Positions 50,509-62,661 of a DNA stretch of 64,000 bases are shown here, one piece after another; the stretch's first letter is position 1; every line of letters begins with the position of its first letter. Both the position numbers and the translations under genes were made by a program. The DNA is from Oscheius onirici (taxonomy: Eukaryota; Nematoda; Chromadorea; Rhabditida; Rhabditidae): the NCBI GenBank assembly GCA_932521025.1, contig OW051471.1, positions 5,270,001-5,334,000 on the forward strand, in the 5' to 3' direction. Under the pieces are notes generated by a model. It was given only the letters and a program-made list of their open reading frames with translations, was not told where the DNA came from and searched no databases.

Positions 50509-51821
50509 ATGTGGCTGCTGTTTTCGCTGGTAACTCTACCAACGCTCCTCTTCTGCTGTATGGCTGCGACGGTTCCGGGGAAGAAGGAAAAGAAGACTAA
50601 GAAAACGAATGAAAGCACGATGACAGCTCCCATTCTTAGTCAGTTTTCTCTTTGGACATGCTCATCCTTCTCTCAGAGGACAATGCTGCAAAACAGCCGA
50701 GCGGAAAGACTTCTCTCGCGACTGCAGTTCCTTCCAAAGACTCTTCCAGTCTAGATGATTCTCTCATTCCGGCAGCCACCCAGCCTATTTCTTCTGTTGT
50801 CCAGCCTTCAGTCTACACTGCTATCAGATGTCCTCCGACTCTCTCAACGATGACACCTTCTCCGGCTCAACCATCCGCAATTGTGAACCATCCTCCTCGT
50901 CCAGCGAATGACTATACTATCCCGATTAAATGTCCCTACCAGCCGGCTAGTGATGACCCGCCGCTGACCAAGACGCTGGACAATGCCTGTCAGAACTTTA
51001 TCATGAGGGAACAGCTGATGAAAACGGACAAACTAGAGGACGAGATGAGTGTGCTTTGGTTGAAGGCGGCCAACTATTCTCAAATGTGTAAGAAGATGAA
51101 GGAGAACAAAAAGAGGAAGGAGGAGAGAAATCAGAAGAGAGCTCAACAGTGGGGAGTCGCCTACGATTCCTTCGACAACATCAAATACACTGGACTCTGT
51201 AACCGCTATGAACAACAAGCAGTTCTTCCACCCTATATGCCTGAACAATAAGATATTTTGATAGCACAACAACACTGAGATTTTAGGATTCCCGAAGTAC
51301 AAGAACCGCCACTCGGAGTAACCTTTGTCCCGTGGAAGGATCCAATGAGTGATTCTGAGACCGAATCGGAAAAGTTCATGTGCCACAGAAGAAAGAACAA
51401 GAACGACTTGTGTGGTTTCGGAGTTTCCGAATTCTTCAACGAGCAAGATCAGGCAAAAAGAGAAATGGCTGCTCAGAAGGAGGCGAAAAGAAGCATGCAG
51501 CTGGAAAAGATCTCTCGAATCAAAGGAATCAAGTTGGCCAAAGTAGAGAAGACGAAGAAAAAGAAGATCAAAAATGTCTCTTCGACCGATGTAACCCAGC
51601 GAGACAGGGCTCCCGACGACGATTTCTGCCTCCACGGAGTTCTCAATCCATCTGCAGGAGTCTTTCAAGGACATGAAAGCGTCGACACCAACGGACAACT
51701 GTTCCTCATGACCAAGGCTCCCGTCTTCTTTGCATCGGTCGATCCATGCGTAACCGAGTTGGACCTGGTTGACTGCGAGTGTCAGAATCTGGTTTGCTGT
51801 GGATGTCACGACAAAGAATAA
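50509..51821 (+). CDS. Secreted unknown protein with an AT-AG intron
   Basis: No family recognised. Three exons (50509-50638, 50677-51247, 51287-51821) encode 411 residues. It starts with a signal peptide (MWLLFSLVTLPTLLFCCMAA), then a Ser/Pro/Thr-rich stretch, Cys motifs around IKCPYQP and LDNACQNFIMREQL, a basic coiled-coil-like segment (CKKMKENKKRKEERNQKR), a second basic helix and a Cys-rich C-terminus (VDCECQNLVCCGCHDKE). The second intron reads ATAAGAT...TTTTAG, 39 bp: the usual GTAAG donor has A in place of the first G. Without removing it the protein stops after MPEQ; with it the frame runs on for 178 codons. The gene is divergent from FAAH with 131 bp between starts. A TGCGACAG acceptor touches the ATG. 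Confidence 0.75.
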
Positions 51822-52424
51822 GTAGACACATTTACTGAAGGAAATAGTAAAAAGTGACGAAATCTTGCAACTCTTTGAAAGGCAGATGTTGGGTCTGATT
51901 GATCTGAGCCGGGGCAGGTGGACAGATGTAATTAGAGGAAAAGAGGGAGAGATGTTCTCGCCCATTCGACAAAAGTGCTGGAAAGGGCAAACAGTCTGGG
52001 GAGAATTTGTCGAAATGTGAATCAGGAAGATTACGTGGGCAAACTTTGGATCATTCGAGGAAAACGCGTGTCAACAGAGCGAGTGCCTCGGATTGCCCTC
52101 CTCTCTTGATACCGGCAATCTATTCCCTCACTCGAATGGCTTTCTGTGGAAAGTTGAAGAACCTGTCTCAGTATCGGAGAACTTAGATTTGCTGTGAATA
52201 GCAAATGAAATTTTGATTTACTGGATTCTATGCTCGAAAATCTTTTTGTTGTTAGATAATATTAAAATTAAAGCGAGCTTTATTGTGAGATCAGGAGTAC
52301 AAGCTGTGAGAAAAAGGTCGAGATCGGGATTTACACGCAGACAGGAAATAGGACTAGAAGCGGTATGTACAGAGAGAAGAAATTTGTTCGTATCTGGATT
52401 GGAAGCTCTGGAACTAGGACTCCA
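51822..52424. other. Convergent spacer
   Basis: About 600 bp between the 3' ends of the secreted unknown (+) and the TGY p38 (-), probably both 3' untranslated regions. No gene recognised. Confidence 0.5.
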
Positions 52425-54163
<1,739 letters not shown>

Positions 54164-54184
54164 TCACACAATTTAGAAGATCAT

Positions 54185-54186
54185 CC
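54185..54186 (-). other. Probable trans-splice acceptor before TGY p38
   Basis: Minus strand: AATGTGTTCAG ends here, 22 bases before the TGY p38 ATG and about 180 bp behind the TQY p38 stop, as expected between cistrons of a nematode operon. Confidence 0.55.
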
Positions 54187-54366
54187 TGAACACATTTATG
54201 AAAAAGTTATGCATTAAGACGGAGATACTCGTTGTGTTAGCAACACATTGAGAGAAACGAGAGACTCCAATCACATTTATTGAACTCTGCACTGCAGGAA
54301 GGAAAAGGAGAATCTCACGGGAAAACGGAAAGAAACTGAAAGAACCCGGTAATAGAAAGAAAAGGA

Positions 54367-55868
54367 TTAGAAGGGAATGAGGGGACTTTCTTGATCCCCG
54401 GAGAAACCGGTAACTTCGCGCCATATTATGTCTGAAATGTTTTTGATATTTTTCATGAAAAACGTACTTTTCCATTCGGCAAGAGACCTCTCCTCGTCAT
54501 CAACCAGATTCCAGTCGGCTGACGGCTCGTCAGCTAGGTCGTGATACGGATGCATGTACGGATGCGCTAGCGCCTGATCGACAGTTAGTCTAAGAATAAG
54601 AAACTAATTTGTGTAAAATTCGATTAAAAAGTACCTTTGCTCGGGATCTAAGACCATTATTTGATCGAGAAAGTCGGCAAATCCTTGTCCGTACTCACTG
54701 AAATAGTCCTGGAAGTCGACTCTGTTCCTAGGAGAATACTGCTCGATAACATTCCTCATAGCTCTTCCATTCTCCTGCTCAATCTGAATAGAGTCTAGAC
54801 ACCCTTTAGAGTCATCCTACCATGTCGAGAAGCTCGGAAGAAGGAGATCCAGTTATCCTGATGATCGATTCGTATTGAGAGTTTGCTAAAAAAAGACAAA
54901 ATAAAAAGAGAAGAAACTATACCATCGTCTCCTTCGAAGATCGGTGTTCCCATCATGAGTTCGGCCGCGATACATCCGATGGACCAAATATCGGCTTGAG
55001 TCGAATAGTTACCGATTTTCCAATAGATCACTTCGGGACTACGGTACCATCTGGTCATCACGTACTGTGTCAAGCCAGTATCTTTTCGTTCGAGAGATCT
55101 TGCTAGTCCGAAATCGAGAACGGTCAAGTCACAGTCCTTTGTCAGAGCTAGATTGCCGGGTTTCAGGTCTCTGTGCATAATCTGAAGTTTCAAAATATAA
55201 AGATCAAGAGATAAACGTACAGCCACAGAATGTAGATACTTGACGGCCCGTAAGAGTTGATAAATAATGAACTGAACATGCTCCGGACTGATAAGAGTCC
55301 GTCCCGAATCTCGTTGATTTTGAAGAACTTTCGCCAGACTGTTGCCCGCATATTCCGTTACCACGTAGCTGCAATACCAAAGTCAAAAAAGACGCAGATC
55401 AAACTCACATGTCTCTGAACTCGTGCTCATTCTTGGCCGGTGTGTAAAGATCTATAGCCCGGATTATGTTGTCATGACGAATTAGCTGAAGTAGCTTAAT
55501 CTCGCGATAGATCCGACGTGCCTGAAAAGATGAAAGACGTGTCTTTTGACGAACTACCTGAAGGGCGTCCATAAATGGATCTTTCAGCTTTTTGATGGCT
55601 ACGACTCGACGTATTCCATCTCGACAAAGCACCTCTGATTTTCTGAATGATCATATGACCAGATCAATTGTCGTCAACTCACACAACATTCCCATAAGTA
55701 CCGCCACCCAAATATTCCAAATTGAGTGAATAGCCTTCCGGAATTGCGAAGGAGATTGTGTAAATGCACTGGCTGTTAAACTTCCTAATCATATGATTCT
55801 GAACCAAAGACTTAAAAAGGAAATGTATAAATGCGAACCTGATTTCCGTTAGGATGCTCCAAATCCAT
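54367..55868 (-). CDS. pmk-3: p38 MAP kinase, TQY type (pmk-3 like)
   Basis: Diverged p38 kinase. C. elegans PMK-3 also has TQY in the activation lip, where other p38s have TGY. Exons run from about 55868 to the stop at 54367, about 410 residues. Motifs: LEYLGGGTYGNVV, RRVVAIKKLK, IYREIKLLQLIRHDNIIRAI, IMHRDLKPGNLALTKD, VLDFGLARSLER, GLTQYVMTRWYRSPEVIYWK and ADIWSIGCIAAELMMGTPIF. The C-terminal tail ends FSGDQESPLIPF. The start is the first ATG in the first exon, which opens behind an AATTCAG acceptor at 55900; the frame is open further up inside that exon, so the exact N-terminus is uncertain. It sits between a membrane-protein gene and the TGY p38 with short gaps. Confidence 0.92.
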
Positions 55869-55899
55869 CAGGAAATCATTCGACCACGTCCAAAATAAC

Positions 55900-55901
55900 A
55901 C
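55900..55901 (-). other. Probable trans-splice acceptor before TQY p38
   Basis: Minus strand: CCAATTCAG ends here, about 98 bases after the upstream membrane-protein stop and 32 bases before the p38 ATG. That spacing is close to the ~100-bp rule for nematode operon junctions. Confidence 0.55.
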
Positions 55902-55998
55902 TGAATTGGTAGGTTAGTGGGAACACATCAATCAAGGATAAGTATTGACACGGTTCTCAGCCCCGTCATGCGGTATTCGAACAATTGAATCGAAAAAT

Positions 55999-57358
55999 TT
56001 ATATTTGACTGTCTTCTCTTTCGCGCATACGACTTCTCGTGGAGGCCGTCCTGTGAAGTGGACCCATGCTTTTTGATCGTTGTTTGAACTTGGATTCGGA
56101 TGACTGACGGTGACTGATGATGCTCGCCGTTCTTCGGTTCTCGAGTACAGGAGCACTTTCCAACAACCCGGAGTGATATCTGACAATTGGAAAACTACTG
56201 AATGGATTGCAAGAAACCTGGCTACGCTACTCGCTCGAAGAGTGTTGTAGGGACTCGCAACGAAGATACTGCTAGGAGATTTGCCGTGAAGAGACAATGT
56301 TGAACACCCCGGAAATCTAAGAAATGACTGATGAACTCTAATTTAAGAGTATTTTTACACTGGCGGGTAGAGCTTCATCTCGTCGTGAGGTCGAATAACG
56401 GATGAATGGGCATACTTGTTCTCAAAGACTGGGTAGGCCGGAGGAGGAATTGGCTGGTACGGATGTTTTTCAAATATGACTGGGGATCTCTAGAAAGAAT
56501 ACTTCTATTGTGAGTGCCAGTGAACTTACCGTGTAGTAGGTGGTAATAGTGGTCAGTTTGGACACGCCTTCCTGTGCCTTCGTACTGAACAGATGGTGTT
56601 TGCATATCTGAGAGCAGGGGAGATTAAAAGACTGGAGAGATTGATCACATTTGATGTAAAGACGGAGTAAAGGAGCGAGATCAGAAGAAGAAGTAGACCT
56701 GTCACGGAGAGAACAGGACCGGCGATTTGAATTGGCGGTGGCATGTACTTTCTTGATCCGGGCCAGGTCCAAAATGGACTCTCGTACAGTACAAAGTAAC
56801 CCATATAGATCTAAAGTTTTACTCAGTCGATCAGTTGAAAAGAGTATTACCATTAAACAGCCTCCAAGGACAGTGAAACAGCCAAAGGCACAAACACAGA
56901 TGAGCGAAGAAGATCCTCGGAACTTTCTGATGAATAAATCTACAGGCCAACAAAAGAGACTCACGTCGTTCTATACGGGAAAAAGCCGAACGATGCCGGA
57001 TAAACAGTATCCCAGCCTTTTGGGTAATAATAAAAGTACGGATCTCGACTGGCCATCGGTCCAAAATGAAGAACTCGTTGGTTTCCTGCACCTTTTATTT
57101 AGTTGGACAACGTAAAACGTACCTGTCCATTGAGACGGATCCAGTTCGCCGACCTGGATGATTTCATCCTTTTTGTGTGTTACTTGATGGAGTTTATCTA
57201 AATCCATGCTAACTGTCATATTGTCAGTTCTACTCACTCTGGGCTCTTCTTTTACGTTTCTGTAGCTGTCTCTCGGGTTTGGATGAGAAGAAAAGATGAG
57301 TCCTCACTCTCTCCGGATTAGCACTAGAAGTGGTCGACCGGCCACGTTTTCCGCCCAT
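55999..57358 (-). CDS. Two-pass membrane protein, unknown
   Basis: No firm family. Phased exons from 57358 to a stop at 55999 encode roughly 340 residues. The N-terminus is basic (GGKRGRSTTSS, KPERQLQKRKRR). A soluble stretch holds GNQRVLHFGPMASRDP and YFYYYPKGWDTVYP. There are two hydrophobic helices: LICVCAFGCFTVLGGCLMIY, and IQIAGPVLSVTGLLLLLISL preceded by PFWTWPGSRKYMPPP. The cytoplasmic-type tail contains a PPAY motif (PIPPPAYPVF) and is Ser/Arg-rich to the end. The two-helix layout faintly recalls TMEM200-type proteins. The ATG is directly preceded by TTGTTCAG, consistent with SL trans-splicing and with a position at the head of the p38 operon. A read-through without the last intron would stop at 55932 instead. 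Confidence 0.75.
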
Positions 57359-58337
57359 CTGAACAACAGTTTTATCTCATTCTTCCAATGAACGCACACA
57401 GCGCTCAGTGTAGCTCTTTGAATAAGGTTATTGCGCGTAGCGCTACACGGTGGTTTGGTTTCCCGTTGGTTTAGTGCAGAAAACTGAAAATCGCGATATC
57501 TCGGATCACGTTAACCTAATCGGTCTGAAATTTGTCCTTATGAAAAAGGCCATCACAATTCACCCAGAAGGGGGATTTTCTTTTGACCCAAAACAATATA
57601 ATATGGTTTTTTTTTTTTGCAGAATCCAAACCACCTCTCTCTTTGCGGGTCGTTTTTCAATTTTCAAATTCAGAAATTGAAATTTCAAACGTTTTTAGGA
57701 TTTCCATTGATTTTCTTTTTTTTGCGTTCGTAATTTTTTTTCCACAAAGCAGGCTCCAGTTTTTGTTCCAGCGACCCAAACGGTAAAACTAACCATTTTT
57801 AAAACAATTTCCTAGTTGTTCGATGCCAACAAATAAAATGCTAGCGCTTTCAACTGCGTGAAGCTGGCCTCGGGCCGTTGAAGATGCACATGTGGTTTCT
57901 CGAGCATTGCGGGGAAATCAGTTGTTCAGTCGGCAGAGCTGAAACACAGCTGAGAGAAGCCAATTCGTACGCGACCATTTCTTTTCGCACAATTTGTCGC
58001 GTGCGGCATCGGCCGAACGGCCCTCCATACACCTTCGCGTACACTTTTGCGTCGGGCGGTCGTCTATGTGTTTTATTTTATTTTTTAAATTGCTGTAAAA
58101 CGACTATTGTAATCGATCACATTTCTTTTCCGCTACGATAGAAATTGTAGTGCGTATATAAAGAAGACCAGTTCCATCTCTAACGACATTAAAGCTTGTT
58201 TTTGATGTTTTTTTTTCTATGTTGGCGAAAAGAGGGTATGAGATCATTTTGCCAAGTCCAACTTTTCTTTCTCTTTAGAATGAAAAGGAAAGCTGAAACA
58301 TGTATTTTCAGGGGTAACCAGATCTGAAGAAGGTAAG
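57359..58337. other. Divergent spacer between the p38 operon and isp-1
   Basis: About 980 bp that should hold promoters for both directions. There is a short symmetric stretch around 57390-57450 (GTGTAGC ... GCTACAC with GCGCTAC/GTAGCGC words) and a T-rich part near 57600-57730. An acceptor ATTTTCAG at 58311 lies upstream of the isp-1 ATG. No gene recognised. Confidence 0.5.
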
Positions 58338-59853
58338 ATGACAACCCTTGCCCGGACTGGAAATGTTGCAACCAAAGTGGTGGGGTTTATTTCTTTTTTT
58401 TCTATAATAATTCAAAAATATTCAGATTACTGGTGTTCATCAGCACTCAAACTTCATTGCTGCTTCAGCTCCTGCTCACAAGGTACGCATTATCTATCTA
58501 TTTTCCAGTAGAAATGTTTAGATCGCGGCCATCAAGGACACTCCATCCGAGTACAACACCGCCGACGCTCTCCAGCACAATGTTCAGCGCAGCACTCACC
58601 AGGGAATTCTCTTCAGCCACGGTGTTGCTGCCAAGGGAATTAACGGTGCGTTATTTAGATTGTTGCATTACTTGAGTTCTTCACTATGATAGATAGTTAC
58701 ATCTTTTGTTTTCAGTCACATCTCGTCGTTTGGCACACACTGACGTCAAGTTCCCTGATCTTTCCGCCTACAGGAAAGATTCCACATTAAACACTGATAA
58801 GCCTGCCAGAGAAACTGAGGATCAGCGTCGTGCTTTGCCTGTAGCCGTTTACTATGGGGGTATTTTATTGGGCATTTTCAAATTACCACATGTTTTAGTT
58901 GGTGGAGTTATGTCCCTCTGGGCCGGAAAAGAAATCGTCCAAACTCTCGTCTCCTACAAGGTCAGATTTTAGTATTTGCAGTTTGAATGGAATGTTTAGG
59001 CCATGGCCGCCGATCAACGTGCCTTGGCTTCGATCGAAATTAATATGAAAGACATTCCCGAAGGACAGACCAAAACTTTCGAGTGGCGTGGTAAGCCCGT
59101 CTTCGTCAAGCATAGGACTAAGGTTGAAATTGCAAGGTGGGCTTTTATATGTTTCGCTGAGAATGCAAACGCCAGACAACTCTGCTAGTCTTACAAATAT
59201 GAAACTGTTCTGAATCGGTAGATGAAATACCGCGCGATATTCAAGAGAAAATAAGAACAGAAAAGTATGGTTTCATTATTTCAAACTTTTGAGCTGTATA
59301 GTTGTTCAAAGCAATTCTAGCAAAGGAAATAATCAGTTTGCAGAGAGAAGGCGGTTCCTGTGAACGATCTGCGTCACCCTCAACATGACGACGAGCGTGT
59401 CCAGAAAGACGAATGGTCTGTGGTTATCGGTGTCTGTACTCATCTGGGATGCGTCCCTATTGCCAATGCTGGAGACTTCGGTGGATACTACTGTAAGTGT
59501 AACCATGTTTTTTTAAAGATATTTTTCTTCTCCTACGTTTATTTCTTTGTATTTTTAGGCCCCTGCCATGGTTCTCACTACGACGGATCTGGTCGTATTC
59601 GTAAGGGCCCGGCTCCGTTAAATTTGCACGTTCCGGCCTATGTCCTAAAAGAGGAGGTATGTTATTTGATTCTATGCTTAACCGCGCAACATGGTTCTTG
59701 AATTATACGCTGTACTAGCTGTTTCATCGTCGTTTTCGACTAGCGGCAACACATACTGTAAAATTCGAACCATGTTGCCTGTTTTACAACCAGCGTTGTT
59801 CTTTTTCCAAATTTATATGCCATTTTCAGACTATCATCATCGGTTCCGCTTAA
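58338..59853 (+). CDS. isp-1: Rieske iron-sulfur protein of complex III
   Basis: Electron-transfer subunit of mitochondrial ubiquinol-cytochrome c reductase. Nine phased exons (58338-58376, 58426-58482, 58522-58645, 58716-58859, 58899-58960, 59000-59136, 59344-59492, 59559-59656, 59830-59853) encode 277 residues. A long N-terminal presequence leads to [17 protein letters not shown] membrane anchor follows ([20 protein letters not shown]), with the hinge [15 protein letters not shown]. The 2Fe-2S site is complete: CTHLGC and [19 protein letters not shown] supply two Cys and two His plus the disulfide Cys. It closely resembles C. elegans isp-1, which lies in the same chromosomal neighbourhood as the p38 genes. 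Confidence 0.97.
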
Positions 59854-60037
59854 GCAGATGTCGTGATCCCGAAGTTACTTGTCGTGTAGCACATAAAATA
59901 TTTAGGAGTTGCTTCATTTTAACAGTAAACTTGGTATAATCAACAAATTCTTACGGTTGACGGAAGAAAGAGGAAGATAAATTTGAATGCGTCGGCGAAG
60001 CGTGGATCGACGTTCTAAAAAGTTTTATTCAGTAGCT

Positions 60038-60975
60038 TCAAAGTCCAAAATATTTTGCGATAAAGACACGCAATACAGCATTGAAATGTTCAATTGTATG
60101 AAAGTCAAGTGCGTCCAAATTATCATCAATAGTGTGCCAAACTTTTGGGAAATTCTGAGGAATTGCATGAATAACGGGAACACCGCGGTTGAAGAAAGGG
60201 ATATGGTCGTCATCAACTCGACCACGGGTTGATTTTTTGCTGAAAATGGTCTTCTTATACGCTGTGCATTCCAACTTTCTGAGTGTCAGCAAGCTGTTCA
60301 AATAGTGGCTCTGCTCCGTATGCTTCAGTGTTGAAAATTGTCGTTTCATTCGTTCCAAGAAGATCTAGCAGCATCAAAGCTTCTATTCGTTTCTATTCGC
60401 CTTCCTTTTCCCATTTCTCAACCAAATGTCTCGATCCATAGAGGGAATCGAATGAAGTCGAGGAAAGCTTCTTCGCCGTCGAAAAATACAATTTTGAGGC
60501 CAATTGTTTGGTCCTTCCTGTTTCTTAGAAGAGAAGACATAGATTCAGCGAGGCTCAACAACATGGCGCATGGAAGTCGGGGAAAACTTTCGAGTCGTAG
60601 TGACAGCCGAGAAGAAGAGAGGATGCAGCGTTTCCTTGGGACACAATGAGATTGTGGAAAGTCTTCTTTCATCTGGAGGGGTGTCTGAGGAAAAAGAGTC
60701 CCATTCGGTGGTCCAATCCAAATTATCAAAAAAGCCGTGAATATATTCTCGAATCTAAACTACTGTGAGTTTTTGACAAAAAAAGTAACCTTTTTGTGTT
60801 CAGGAGTGTCGACAATTCGAGAAACAAGCAGAGGATTGAGGATTTCTCGAAATCGACTAGAATTGGCTAGACCGTTACAGAGATGGAAATACTTGTCCTT
60901 CGAGAGTTTGCGAAATGTCCAGAATGCGTATGAATAGGATAAGAAAAGCAGGAGGAGACACGGAGAATAGCGCAT
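60038..60975 (-). pseudogene. Decayed glutaminyl-peptide cyclotransferase
   Basis: Remnant of a secreted zinc enzyme that forms N-terminal pyroglutamate. It starts with a plausible signal peptide (MRYSPCLLLLFLSYSYA). Family blocks follow in order but in different frames: REYIHGFFDNLDWTTEWDSF; then, after a one-base shift near 60615-60622, NLIVSQGNAASSLLLGCHYD; then PCAMLLSLAESMSSLL and KIVFFDGEEAF; then DSLYGSRHLVEKW in another frame ending at an in-frame stop; then LMLLDLLG; then DDDHIPFFNRGVPVIHAIPQ and FPKVWHTIDDN. Between HYDSK and PCAM the family's GATDSA block, which carries the zinc-binding Asp, is missing. Several shifts, stops and loss of a metal ligand make a working enzyme very unlikely. 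Accumulated sequencing indels could mimic the shifts but not easily the deletion. Confidence 0.8.
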
Positions 60976-61026
60976 GTTGACTGAGCAATCGACAGTCTTC
61001 AAATACAACAATGGAAACAAACTCAC

Positions 61027-61652
61027 TGAAACAAGATTATTCAGACGCGTCTTTTTCTCGTTCCACGGAAATCCCGTTTTGTAAATTATATGAATTGATT
61101 GATGGATCAGACGTTCCAAAAAGTCAATTGGCTTGCCGTGGAAGTCCGCTTTGTTTCCGTGGAAATGACGTAGATTGGGGTAGAGAGCGCGTAAAAGATG
61201 GCTTCGTTTCGAGGAGAATTCCTAAAATTTTGAAACGTGGGCAATTTGTGAATACCTCTTGGAGAAGTCTTCTAATTTCCAATGTTTTGTGTTCTTCAGA
61301 CTGATCTTCGAAAATCACTTCCTGAACGATCCTTGTCGATTCCCGCAAATCTTCAATAGTCTTTTCAATCAATCTGAGCTCGGCTTTCTTCTTTCGTTTC
61401 TCCATTTCCAGATGCTCGAGAACAACTGCGTTAAGATCTGTCTGAAAGGAACAAACAAAAATTCAATTCCAAGCAGTACTGAACCTCTTCCTCTTGATGC
61501 TTCAGCAGCCAAGAAGTGATCTGTCTCGCTCTCTCATGTCCTGACAGACTCTTGTCCGCAAAAATACCAACGAGTTCCGTTTTAAACTTCTCTGTCGCAA
61601 AGATGTGTGGAATGACGGAACAAAGCAGAAGAGCAGACAGGAAAAAGAGCAT
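61027..61652 (-). CDS. SXP/RAL-2-like (DUF148) secreted protein, second copy
   Basis: Nematode-specific secreted protein, family function unknown. The signal peptide MLFFLSALLLCSVIPHIFA is followed by the DUF148 pattern ELVGIFADKSLSGHERARQI, then long charged helices across further phased exons (TDLNAVVLEHLEMEKRKK; SSKRSHLLRALYPNLRHFHG). Coding is followed to a good donor at 61027. The terminal exon is not fixed, because the frame also reads on into the glutaminyl cyclase remnant without a stop. The start lies only 20 bp behind the stop of the first DUF148 gene, so the two are a tandem pair probably transcribed together. Confidence 0.65.
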
Positions 61653-61672
61653 GTTTGGACTGATAAGAAACT

Positions 61673-62661
61673 TTACGAAAAGTCTTTATTGTAGATTGGA
61701 GGCACTTTGGTCGGCCGTCTTCCGACGTTGCGAGAATGCTTCATTTTTAAATGTCGAGAGTGACGTCTTCTTCGAGGAATTTTCGGCCAAAGAAGACGCA
61801 AGACGTTGGCCACTCTTGTGTTTGCATTCTCAACCATTTTTCTTTAAATAAATGGGACACTCACATGGATGAACCCTTCGATTTCTTCTCGTTTCTTGGT
61901 CAAACTCAGGTCTTCCTTCTGATACAGTATGTCGATCAAGATCTCGTTCAAATCAGTCACCTATGTACTCTCTTGTCTCTTTCTATCCGAACACTCACCT
62001 TGTCGATAAAGTTCTGTCCAGGAACACCGATGATTTCATCCGAAGAAAGTTGTTCTTTCAAGAGACTCGGATAGAGAGCATGAAGCAGTGGTTTGACCTT
62101 TTCAGGAGCAGTCTGTAACCTTTATTGTCTTAAAAGAATTGAATTACTTCTGCCAAGTTATCGATGACCTCCTTTCGCTCAAAATCCGTCATTTCGGCAT
62201 CCATCATAACTTCCCGAATCTGGTAAGCAACACTACTGAGCATGTCGACTTTCCTTATTCTTTCCTTCTTCTCCTCTTCTTCGACCAATTCTTCCTTGAT
62301 TTTGAACACTCCAACAGCATCCTAAACTCTCCAATTCCCACCAAAAGAACCTTTTCGAACCTCGCAGTTGTTTTCCTGTCCCCATTGATCCAACTTCTCA
62401 TTTCGTTCTTCTCTTGACAGATCGGCATTATTCATAATCTCGGTAAATTCGACAATTGCCGCCGGGGTTCGGTCAGCTGTCAAGTCCGATATTATCGAGT
62501 CATATGAGTGGAGACGAGCCTTTTTTGTCAGATGACTGCTGTCTTTTTCAAAAAAGGTTTAGGCAATTTCAAAGCGAGCTACCTATTTCTGAGGAGCTTC
62601 TCCGATGTCGATAGGAAGTGACTGGACATAGTAAAAGTAATAGTACAATAAGATAGACCAT
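61673..62661 (-). CDS. SXP/RAL-2-like (DUF148) secreted protein, first copy
   Basis: Six phased exons (62661-62583, 62542-62361, 62321-62148, 62112-61999, 61960-61865, 61828-61673) encode 266 residues. A signal peptide (MVYLIVLLLLLCPVTS) leads to the DUF148 region with EFTEIMNNADLSREERNEKL and DQWGQENNC, then acidic/basic helices (KEELVEEEEKKERIRK) and a second similar stretch (REVMMDAEMTDFERKEVIDN), suggesting internal duplication of the DUF148 unit. The C-terminus is very basic (WPKIPRRRRHSRHLKMKHSR). Members of this family are secreted by parasitic and free-living nematodes; no activity is established. Its neighbour downstream is a paralogue. Confidence 0.75.

Noticed and set aside
51033-51965. 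310-codon open frame on the minus strand
   Set aside because: Antisense to the secreted unknown gene, which has a signal peptide and phased introns; the minus frame has no recognisable domain.
55932-56160. Longer read-through end of the membrane-protein gene (stop at 55932)
   Set aside because: A phase-consistent 38-bp intron gives an alternative tail ending at 55999 and a more usual intercistronic gap, although this is not proven.
56610-56660. 25-bp intron in the two-pass membrane protein
   Set aside because: A 45-bp intron starting at GTGATC is in frame and gives a sensible continuation, so the tiny intron is not needed.
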